Positions 26,387 to 33,296 of a DNA stretch of 64,000 nt are shown one piece after another. Position numbers and translations under genes: made by a program. The DNA lies in NCBI GenBank assembly GCA_017940385.1, contig JAGAYS010000005.1:1-64000 (forward strand), written 5' to 3'. The first letter of the stretch is position 1. Each line of letters starts with the position of its first letter. The stretch is from Ruminobacter sp. (GTDB lineage Bacteria; Pseudomonadota; Gammaproteobacteria; Enterobacterales; Succinivibrionaceae). Below the pieces are notes generated by a model. That model searched no databases, was not told where the DNA came from, and saw nothing but the letters and a program-made list of their open reading frames with translations.

Positions 26387-27502
26387 TTGGACAGAATTGT
26401 ATATGACATTGCGGTAATAGGTCTGGGACCGGCAGGTTCCACCTTTGCAAGACTGGTCGACAGCCGAAAACTCAGGGTTGCGGCCTTTGACAAAAAGAAT
26501 GATACGGAAGAAAGCTTCAGAAAGCCGTGCGGCGGACTACTTTCACCGGACGCCCAGAAGCTGTGTGCCAGATTCAGTCTCACCCTGCCATCCGACGTAC
26601 TTGTAACTCCGCAGATATTCTCCGTGCAGACAATAGATCTCGGCTCGAAAATGATCCGTGACTACCAGCGCTTCTACATAAACATGGACAGACACGCCTT
26701 CGACAAATGGCTTAAATCTCTCATTCCTGACACGGTGGAAATCCATGACGGAACCGTATGCACCGCCGTCACTAAAAACGGAGACCTGTACGAAATCGAT
26801 GTTACCGAAAACGGTTCTCACGAAAGATATCTTGCGAAACACATCGTGGCCGCCGACGGTGCAAACTCAGTTGTAAGAAGAAATCTCTTTCCGAAGCACC
26901 GCATTAAAACATACATGTCGGTGCAGCAGTGGTTCAGGGATGAACACGCAAAACCGTTCTATTCCTGTATCTTTGACAGGGAACTTACCGACTGCTATGC
27001 CTGGGGACTTTCAAAAAACGGCTACTTTATTTTTGGTGGAGCCTTTCCTGTCAAAAATGCCAGGGAGCGCTTTGAAAGCATGAAGACAAAGCTGGAGGAC
27101 TACGGCTTCCTACTTGAAAACCCCGTAAAAACCGAGGCCTGCATGGTACTGAGCCCGACGCATCCGTGGCAGTTATTCCCGGGAAAGGACAAATGCTTTT
27201 TTCTCGGAGAAGCGGCAGGCTTCATAAGTCCTTCTTCACTTGAAGGCATAAGCCATTCCTTTGAAAGTGCCTACAGGCTGAGTGAGCTTTTCAACGTTAA
27301 AGATGATGTTACCGCCTCTGACTACAGAAAAGCCACACTGATGATGAGACTGAAACTTTTTCTGAAAATTATCAAAAGGCCTTTTATCATGAATCCGCTG
27401 CTGAGAAGAATAATCATGAAGCTCGGAATCTGCTCAATAAGAAAAATCGACGGTGATGACGTCTTCTCCCGAGACAGCCGACAAGCCGGAAACAAGAACT
27501 GA
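26387..27502 (+). CDS. FAD-dependent oxidoreductase, geranylgeranyl reductase-like
   Basis: A 371-residue flavoprotein. The N-terminal dinucleotide motif is GLGPAGSTFARL, followed by PCGGLLSPDAQ, which is typical of the GGR/digeranylgeranyl reductase family, and a second FAD motif GEAAGFISPSSLEGI. Family members reduce isoprenoid or other C=C bonds, but the substrate here is unknown. The only available early start is TTG at 26387 with AGGAT upstream. It converges with the metallophosphoesterase gene, leaving an 11-bp gap. A basic, hydrophobic C-terminal tail (about 315-350) suggests membrane association. Confidence 0.82.
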   Translation: MDRIVYDIAVIGLGPAGSTFARLVDSRKLRVAAFDKKNDTEESFRKPCGGLLSPDAQKLCARFSLTLPSDVLVTPQIFSVQTIDLGSKMIRDYQRFYINMDRHAFDKWLKSLIPDTVEIHDGTVCTAVTKNGDLYEIDVTENGSHERYLAKHIVAADGANSVVRRNLFPKHRIKTYMSVQQWFRDEHAKPFYSCIFDRELTDCYAWGLSKNGYFIFGGAFPVKNARERFESMKTKLEDYGFLLENPVKTEACMVLSPTHPWQLFPGKDKCFFLGEAAGFISPSSLEGISHSFESAYRLSELFNVKDDVTASDYRKATLMMRLKLFLKIIKRPFIMNPLLRRIIMKLGICSIRKIDGDDVFSRDSRQAGNKN

Positions 27503-27513
27503 AGAAGAAATAA

Positions 27514-28638
27514 TCACCTGTCTCCGGAATCAGAGCCTCTCAGGCTGATGACCACGTACTCCGACCTTGTCCCGGTCTTGAACTTTATCGCCCAGTCGGA
27601 AAGTCCGGAGGTAACGATAAAGTCCGAAGCCATGCGATGCTCACGGCCGGATACGGCATCCACGGCTCCGATGATTTTTCCGACCTGATTAAACGGAAAA
27701 AGCTGACCGCCGTGCGTATGTCCGGACAGAACGAGATCCGAACCGGCTCCCGCAAGAAGATCGTATTCAGCAGGCTGATGATCAAGTACAATCGTATAAT
27801 TCTCCGGAGCAACTGAAGCCATGAATTCTGACGGAGCCTTACGCGAGGCGTGACGTTCCCTTACGACGGAAAGATCCTTGCGTCCAAAAACGGTGAGACG
27901 TTCACCGAGATCAACGGACTCATCGCTCAGAACCGTCACTCCGTTTTTTTTGAGTTCTTCCGTCAGCTCACTCATGCTGAAACCTCTGCGGGCGGCACCG
28001 TAATACCCCTTGTCATGATTTCCCGCCACGAAATACACTCCCATGGATGTCTTAAACTCCGCAAGAGCCCTGCAGGATGCAATCATGTCCTCCCGCGACG
28101 TATCGTCATCCACAAAGTCACCGGCAATAAAAACCGCATCGGGACGCTCGGCGTTCATCTCCTTAACCAGTCCGGCAAAACCGTCGGCGTCAAAGGTGGT
28201 GCCGATATGCGAATCGGCAAACATAACAAACTTCACCGGCTTTACGATTTTGGACGTAACAATGTTATATTCGGTTCTCCATACATGATGATCGGCATAC
28301 CAGCCGCCGCAGAGCACGGCGAAACTCAGAATGAATCCCAGAACCGGAACTGTCTTTTCCGGAAGCTTCTTTCCGAACAATGCCGAAACGGCCGAACGGA
28401 ACAGACTGCAGACCAGAAGAAATACCGCAAAATGCCAGAGAATTATGGCGGCGTTAATAAAACGCAGACACAGCCCAAAGATTACAAAGGGCATGAAAAC
28501 CGATAACAATGATGCGGCAAAAGCCGTTTTTTCGGAAAAGTGCGGCCTGAAAAAACACCGGACCCCGTAAGCGGCATAAAAGAGTGCCAGCATGGTCAGA
28601 GCGATTATGACAAGAAGAATGATGAACCACATGGTCAT
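27514..28638 (-). CDS. Membrane-anchored metallophosphoesterase (YkuE/YaeI-like)
   Basis: A 374-residue protein with four hydrophobic segments in the first 115 residues and a calcineurin-like phosphoesterase domain after about 130. Metal-binding motifs are FADSHIG, GDFVDDD, GNHD and SGHTHGGQ, in the normal order. Related enzymes hydrolyse lipid pyrophosphates or UDP-linked lipids, but the substrate cannot be deduced here. The start gives two close Met codons (MTM) and either is possible. No operon partner is evident. Confidence 0.87.
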   Translation of the reverse strand: MTMWFIILLVIIALTMLALFYAAYGVRCFFRPHFSEKTAFAASLLSVFMPFVIFGLCLRFINAAIILWHFAVFLLVCSLFRSAVSALFGKKLPEKTVPVLGFILSFAVLCGGWYADHHVWRTEYNIVTSKIVKPVKFVMFADSHIGTTFDADGFAGLVKEMNAERPDAVFIAGDFVDDDTSREDMIASCRALAEFKTSMGVYFVAGNHDKGYYGAARRGFSMSELTEELKKNGVTVLSDESVDLGERLTVFGRKDLSVVRERHASRKAPSEFMASVAPENYTIVLDHQPAEYDLLAGAGSDLVLSGHTHGGQLFPFNQVGKIIGAVDAVSGREHRMASDFIVTSGLSDWAIKFKTGTRSEYVVISLRGSDSGDR

Positions 28639-29049
28639 GGGCTATACTCCTTACTGACGGAAATAACCGGGACTTACGACGGAACCGGCTCAGGAACAGA
28701 GTCCTGACATTCATTAAAGTATAACACACTGCAGCCATAATCCCGGAAATACGTGTTCCGAATCCGCTTCTTTTTCATAACGCTTTTCAGGTTATCTCAA
28801 TATAAATACAAAACAGGTTATTTTATTGTTTTATTGTTAAATTTATTTAAAACCGCAGGTTAATTTTCTGTTTTTTAACGGATTATTAATTGATCACCGT
28901 CTGATATGTTCACGTTTAAAGGATATGTCACGGTGTCTCTGCTTATACTTTTTAGTATAAGAAATATCCGCTTCCGCCGGGATACCTGTCCCTTTTCATT
29001 TCCGGACAGACGGGAACCGCGGCGCACGACGGACACATGGAGAACTGAA
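28639..29049. other. Divergent AT-rich intergenic region of about 410 bp
   Basis: Upstream of the propeptide-like gene. The centre, 28,800-28,880, is strongly AT-rich. It contains the perfect palindrome listed separately at 28942-28961. A frame start at 28906 is rejected in favour of the signal-peptide start at 29050. Confidence 0.5.
28942..28961. promoter_or_regulatory. Perfect inverted repeat, candidate operator
   Basis: CTTATACTTTTTAGTATAAG is an 8-bp perfect inverted repeat with a TTTT centre, about 90 bp before the start of the propeptide-like gene. The position suits a transcription factor site for the secreted-protease genes. It could instead be a small hairpin in the leader. Confidence 0.4.
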
Positions 29050-29520
29050 ATGAAACTAACGGTCACGTCAATCATAATATCCGTTACGGCACTGCTCTTC
29101 TGCACGCCGGCCGATGCCGGCGTTCACAGAAGAACCGCTCAGGATATTATCACCGAAAACTTCAGAATCATGGATGCGGCCGAAGCCGAAGTTCCTGCAA
29201 ATGAAGTGCTCGGCACTCTCGGCAACAGGATCGTCGTAACTGGAGAAAGAGCTCCCGATCATCTGGCATTTGTCAAAACCTCCACCGATCACAACTATAT
29301 CATTACCGGAAAACTGCTGGTACGGTGCGGTAAAAATGACTGCAGTCTGCCTCCCAATCTGCATATCAGTAAACTGAGTACCTCGGTTTATGAAATAACC
29401 GCGGAAACCTATGACCAGTGGGAAAAACTCATGACCGAACTGCCATACGGCAACGGCGTCAGACAGGTATCCCCGTCATACCTTCTCGGAACATCCACGT
29501 CACATAAACATCCGAAGTAA
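29050..29520 (+). CDS. Exported protein resembling a free-standing subtilase propeptide (I9-like)
   Basis: A 156-residue protein with a clear signal peptide (about 1-23, ending FCTPADAG). The mature part ends with YDQWEKLMTELPYGNGVRQVSPSYLLG, which has the pattern of the end of I9-type subtilisin propeptides (a helix, then a V-x-x-V-x-P strand). A subtilase gene follows on the same strand. The subtilase's own N-terminal part does not look like an I9 domain, so this protein may act in trans as its folding helper or inhibitor. The ATG at 29050 has GGAG upstream. Similarity is by eye and weak, so exported hypothetical protein is the fallback. Confidence 0.65.
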   Translation: MKLTVTSIIISVTALLFCTPADAGVHRRTAQDIITENFRIMDAAEAEVPANEVLGTLGNRIVVTGERAPDHLAFVKTSTDHNYIITGKLLVRCGKNDCSLPPNLHISKLSTSVYEITAETYDQWEKLMTELPYGNGVRQVSPSYLLGTSTSHKHPK

Positions 29521-29677
29521 CGACAACTCCGGAGCATTAACGCAAACACTGCGAATAATAACAATACATAATAATTTAATAACAAATATAAGAACCTGGA
29601 CAATGTTAATACGTAAAACCCAACCTTAGGCAGGACAATACGGCCATCAGACGCCCTGCCTGAAGGAGGAACCAGAA

Positions 29678-30139
29678 ATGAACAAAGCACATATATTCCG
29701 CTTACGCTTATTAAGTGTTCTCCTTGTTTCAGCCGTGACGGCATGCGGTGGCGGCGGTGGCGGCGGAAGCCCTTCCGCGGGCACCAGGATCGCCGAACCT
29801 GAAGGCACACTGGATTTTGCGGAATACGGAGACCTGTACAGCGGCAAACCGTACCTTATCAGATACCCGGCAGCGGCTGATGCCGTCAAATCCGCAGACA
29901 CTCCGGAAATATATGCCGAATATGGCGAGATAAGCCGTGTTCATCCCTACACCGGAGAACCTGCTCCGTCAGGCTCGGTATACTACTACGTTCCGGAAAG
30001 CGTGCTTAACGGCTTGTCATCACCGTATTCCCTGACTGAAAAGTTTACGATAGTCTACGGAGACGGAAGCCGAAACGTGTTCACCCTTGAATTGGGAGCA
30101 AAATCTCCGGACGGAGATCCCCTCTTTGCGGAACAGTGA
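29678..30139 (+). CDS. Lipoprotein N-terminal part of a subtilase, ended by in-frame TGA
   Basis: A 153-residue product with a lipoprotein signal (LLVSAVTAC) and seven glycines after the lipid Cys. GAAGGAGG-like sequence precedes the ATG. The remainder is a small beta-rich region ending GDPLFAEQ before TGA at 30137-30139. The frame continues unbroken past this TGA into NLKNVGQNPFGVDVSP and the protease domain. In S8 convertase-type proteases this junction reads DPLF-x-x-QWHLKNTGQ, so the TGA stands exactly where a conserved Trp is expected. The two parts therefore derive from one 731-residue lipoprotein subtilase. Confidence 0.8.
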   Translation: MNKAHIFRLRLLSVLLVSAVTACGGGGGGGSPSAGTRIAEPEGTLDFAEYGDLYSGKPYLIRYPAAADAVKSADTPEIYAEYGEISRVHPYTGEPAPSGSVYYYVPESVLNGLSSPYSLTEKFTIVYGDGSRNVFTLELGAKSPDGDPLFAEQ

Positions 30140-30151
30140 AATCTTAAGAAC

Positions 30152-31873
30152 GTGGGACAGAATCCGTTCGGTGTAGACGTCTCCCCGGTTGAGGGAATAG
30201 ACATTAACGTTATCCCGGCATGGCACATGACCGATGCCAACGGAGAAAACATCACCGGAAAAGACGTGAAGATTGCCGTTCTCGACACAGGCATAGATTT
30301 CAGACACGAGGATCTTTCGGACCGCAGGTACACGCCTTCGGTAAAAGCAGCGTTCATAAACCAGGAGTTTTCCCTCACCGACGTCATCTATAACGAAACA
30401 ATGCTTCACGGCACAAAGGTTGCCGGTATTCTGGCAGCAACCGCAGGTAACGGCAAAGGTGTGCGCGGCATCGCGTACAACGCGAAACTCACGGCGTACC
30501 ACAAGGACAACACCGTCTTTTCCTATCTGACGAAACATCAGGACATAAATACAATCAACGCCAGCATTGCCCTGGACAGCAGTTACGTGTATTCACCGGA
30601 CAAGGAAAGCTATTTCGAGGCCATGTTTGAAAACGGCATACCGTTCATCAGGGCAGCGGGAAACGAATACACCGGCGTGTCATTCCATGACGGAACCGTC
30701 TATCCTCTGAACTGTGTTTCCGTAAAGGCGGACTGTCAGTTCAACCAGACCTCATCCTTCAACAGGGGAAGATACGTAATTACCGCCGGAGCACTTAACT
30801 CCATGGGGAAAAAGTCATCATACGGTTCCACGGGCGCCCATCTGTGGGTAACCGGAATGGGCGGAGAATTCGGATATAACGGAAATAAGAATTCATCTGC
30901 AGCAATCGTAACCACCAAATACAGTCACGAGCCTTACGAGTATCAGGATCTCAGGGACAGAGACACTCCATGGAGAAAGAATAAGGATAAATATAAGGAT
31001 CGCCGTTACTATACCCATATCATGAACGGTACCTCCTCAGGAGCTCCTACCGTCACCGGTGTTTCGGCGCTGATCATTCAGGCAAAACCGGACGTTACGG
31101 TACCACAGATAAGATATATCCTGGCATCAACCGCAAACAGCGACACCAGTCCGGGGTGGTCAGGTCTGAAATATTCAGCGGTGAAATCAAAGGTGTCAGC
31201 CTACGGCGGCAGTACGATAACTCATGATCCGGGATGGTTCACCAACGGTGCAGGGCTGAGATTCTCCAACCGCTACGGTTTCGGAGTGGTTAATGCGGCT
31301 GCGGCAGTATCAAAGGCTCTTTACTGCGAAGAGGACGAGTACTGCTCCAGAAGAGCGGAGCTTCCATCAGATTACGTTAGCACCAATGACACTCCGTGCT
31401 CATTGGATGACGGAGGAAAAAACATCACATGCAGCTTTACGGATTTTGAAAGCACGGATAACTACGGGCCGTCACGTCCACTCATGGAGATAGAGGACAT
31501 CGCCGTCAACTTAAGTTCCCTCGTCTATGACGGTAATACGGACTCAGGCAAATGCGTACAGGCCGCAAATGCGAATCAGAACGGTATAGCCCATGCCAAC
31601 AGTCTGCTGCAGATTGAAATGAAATCTCCTGAGGGAACAATGTCCCTTATAAAGTCCGTTTATGCCAACTGGGACTTCAATGCCCGCACCATGCATAATG
31701 AAAGGCCGTCATTCAGCTATGACAGTAACTTTATGATATACACATCCGCCTTCTATGCGGAACGTGCATCCGCTGACGACTCTTTCATTCTGAACATAAA
31801 GAGTGAATGTCCGATAGACGTGGACAACCTTAACAGAAGCATCCGCATAAGAATAGGAGGATATGCACTCTGA
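30152..31873 (+). CDS. Subtilisin-like (S8) serine protease with P/homo B domain, split by TGA
   Basis: The catalytic part of the protease begun at 29678. Counting from the GTG at 30152, the triad is Asp45 (AVLDTGID), His86 (LHGTKVAG) and Ser295 (NGTSSGAP), with oxyanion Asn171 (AAGNEY). Residues from about 395 to 573 form a P/homo B-type domain (LLQIEMKSPEGTMSLIKS), as in kexin-like and many secreted bacterial subtilases. If translated only from this GTG it would lack a signal peptide and stay cytosolic, and no good ribosome site precedes the GTG. So function requires readthrough of the TGA or the gene is a recent pseudogene. The ORF downstream shows no further damage. A hairpin terminator follows. 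Confidence 0.85.
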   Translation: MGQNPFGVDVSPVEGIDINVIPAWHMTDANGENITGKDVKIAVLDTGIDFRHEDLSDRRYTPSVKAAFINQEFSLTDVIYNETMLHGTKVAGILAATAGNGKGVRGIAYNAKLTAYHKDNTVFSYLTKHQDINTINASIALDSSYVYSPDKESYFEAMFENGIPFIRAAGNEYTGVSFHDGTVYPLNCVSVKADCQFNQTSSFNRGRYVITAGALNSMGKKSSYGSTGAHLWVTGMGGEFGYNGNKNSSAAIVTTKYSHEPYEYQDLRDRDTPWRKNKDKYKDRRYYTHIMNGTSSGAPTVTGVSALIIQAKPDVTVPQIRYILASTANSDTSPGWSGLKYSAVKSKVSAYGGSTITHDPGWFTNGAGLRFSNRYGFGVVNAAAAVSKALYCEEDEYCSRRAELPSDYVSTNDTPCSLDDGGKNITCSFTDFESTDNYGPSRPLMEIEDIAVNLSSLVYDGNTDSGKCVQAANANQNGIAHANSLLQIEMKSPEGTMSLIKSVYANWDFNARTMHNERPSFSYDSNFMIYTSAFYAERASADDSFILNIKSECPIDVDNLNRSIRIRIGGYAL

Positions 31874-31890
31874 CGAATGTACGCAGCCCG

Positions 31891-31938
31891 AAAAGGCGGC
31901 AGTGACGGAAGCATTCATAACCTCACTGCCGCCTTTTA
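31891..31938 (+). terminator. Rho-independent terminator of the protease gene
   Basis: AAAAGGCGGCAGTGA pairs with TCACTGCCGCCTTTT, a perfect 15-bp stem. Confidence 0.8.
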
Positions 31939-32021
31939 CCGCAAAGCCCGTGCAGACCAAACGCCCTTCCGGATAATCATTTCCGCACGTAATTTAATTT
32001 TCCGTTTGAAAAAATAAAATA

Positions 32022-32050
32022 TGTTTTATACAATATATTTGTGTACAACA
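32022..32050. promoter_or_regulatory. Candidate OhrR operator / ohrR promoter
   Basis: An imperfect palindrome (TGTT...TACAA-TATAT-TTGTG...ACA) lies 18 bp before the ohrR start in an AT-rich promoter region. OhrR proteins bind TACAATT-rich inverted repeats and are commonly autoregulated, so this is the obvious operator candidate. Confidence 0.5.
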
Positions 32051-32067
32051 TATTTTGGAAATCAAAA

Positions 32068-32544
32068 ATGAAAGACGATTACCGCGATGCACTGAGGCTT
32101 TCAAACCAGCTGTGCTTTCCGCTCTATGCGGCGTCAAGAAACATCACCGGACTTTACGTGCCGCTGCTGAAGCCTCTGGGACTCACCTACACCCAGTATA
32201 TTGTCATGATGGTGCTGTGGGAAAAGGATGGCATTTCCGTTTCCGGAATCGGTGAAAGACTGATGCTGGACAACGGCACGCTGTCCCCGCTGCTCAGAAA
32301 AATGGAACAGTCAGGGCTTATCGAAAGACACAGAAGTCCGGATGACGACCGGGTGGTGGTAATCACCCTTACCGACAAAGGACGCGAACTTCGGGAGAAA
32401 GCTGCCGACATTCCTGCAAAAATGGGAAAATGCGTAAATCTTTCACCGGAAAAAGCCCGCATGCTGTACGACCTGCTGTATGAGATTCTTCATGATCAGG
32501 GATACGCCGGAAATCTTTCCGACAATAATAATTCAGGGAAATAA
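32068..32544 (+). CDS. ohrR: MarR-family organic peroxide sensor/repressor
   Basis: A 158-residue winged-helix repressor. NQLCFPLYAASR contains the conserved peroxide-sensing Cys16 of OhrR; the recognition region is LDNGTLSPLLRKMEQSGLIERHRSPDDDRVV. OhrR loses DNA binding when organic hydroperoxide oxidises this Cys. The ATG at 32068 is preferred over an upstream start because the sensing Cys then falls at its usual position. The glutathione peroxidase gene follows after 33 bp, so the operon is probably derepressed by peroxide. The usual ohr gene is absent and is replaced by a glutathione peroxidase. Confidence 0.9.
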   Translation: MKDDYRDALRLSNQLCFPLYAASRNITGLYVPLLKPLGLTYTQYIVMMVLWEKDGISVSGIGERLMLDNGTLSPLLRKMEQSGLIERHRSPDDDRVVVITLTDKGRELREKAADIPAKMGKCVNLSPEKARMLYDLLYEILHDQGYAGNLSDNNNSGK

Positions 32545-32577
32545 CCGATACTGATGCATAAACATTAAGGAGATTTT

Positions 32578-33126
32578 ATGAAAAACGTATATGACTTTAC
32601 CGTAAAGGACAGACGCGGAAACGATGTCAGTCTGTCAGATTATGCAGGCAAGGTTCTGCTCATCGTCAACACGGCAACCGGTTGCGGTTTTACACCGCAC
32701 TACGATCCGCTTGAGGCAATGTATGCGGATCTCAGGGATCAGGGATTTGAGATTCTGGATTTTCCGTGCAACCAGTTTGCCGGACAGGCTCCGGGCACCG
32801 ACGATGAAATTCATGAATTCTGCACCTTGAAGTTCGGTACCGAATTTCCGCAGTTTGCAAAAATCGACGTCAACGGCGAAACGGCTGATCCCCTCTTTGT
32901 TTTTCTGGCCGGTGAAAAGCCGTTTAAGGGTTTTGGCAACGGCATCAAGAACAGGGCTCTGGAAATGTACGCCGATAAGAATAACAAAATCTTCGGTGAC
33001 AAAACCCATATTGGCTGGAACTTCACCAAGTTCCTCATTGACCGTAACGGAAACGTCATCGCTCGCTTTGAACCGACTGATGACATGAATGATGTGAGAG
33101 CCGCAGTGGAGGCTCTGCTTAAATAA
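32578..33126 (+). CDS. Glutathione peroxidase-family thiol peroxidase
   Basis: A 182-residue cytosolic peroxidase. The active-site tetrad is visible: Cys36 (TATGCGFTP), Gln66 (FPCNQF), Trp147 and Asn148 (GWNFTKF). Cys82 is at the position of the resolving Cys in thioredoxin-dependent members, so thioredoxin may be the true reductant rather than glutathione. AAGGAG lies before the ATG. Cotranscription with ohrR implies that it detoxifies organic peroxides. This fits an anaerobe meeting occasional oxygen. Confidence 0.92.
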   Translation: MKNVYDFTVKDRRGNDVSLSDYAGKVLLIVNTATGCGFTPHYDPLEAMYADLRDQGFEILDFPCNQFAGQAPGTDDEIHEFCTLKFGTEFPQFAKIDVNGETADPLFVFLAGEKPFKGFGNGIKNRALEMYADKNNKIFGDKTHIGWNFTKFLIDRNGNVIARFEPTDDMNDVRAAVEALLK

Positions 33127-33145
33127 GACGGCATGCCTGAATACG

Positions 33146-33201
33146 AAAAGCCCCCGAATTAGAGTGCCCCCCGAAAGTTGAACAAAACTTCGGGGGCTTT
33201 T
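33146..33201 (+). terminator. Terminator with two competing left arms
   Basis: AAAAGCCCCCGAA (33146-33158) pairs with TTCGGGGGCTTTT (33189-33201). A second CCCCCGAA at 33168-33175, inside the loop, can pair with the same right arm. It serves gpx and, because both sides have A/T runs, perhaps also the converging macroglobulin gene. Two more palindromes follow at 33205-33220 and 33248-33274. Confidence 0.75.
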
Positions 33202-33296
33202 ATTTCCGGCTTCAGCCGGACTCATTCTCTCTGACGTTCCGTTTTCCGGGGATTACTCCTGAAGGAGCATCCCCTTCTGGCATTGAGTCAGCTCCG

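Noticed and set aside
30137-30139. Selenocysteine or altered genetic code as explanation of the in-frame TGA
   Set aside because: The expected residue is Trp, not Cys, and TGA is a normal stop for several intact genes here (moaC, modC). The formate dehydrogenase uses Cys, so selenium use is not indicated either.
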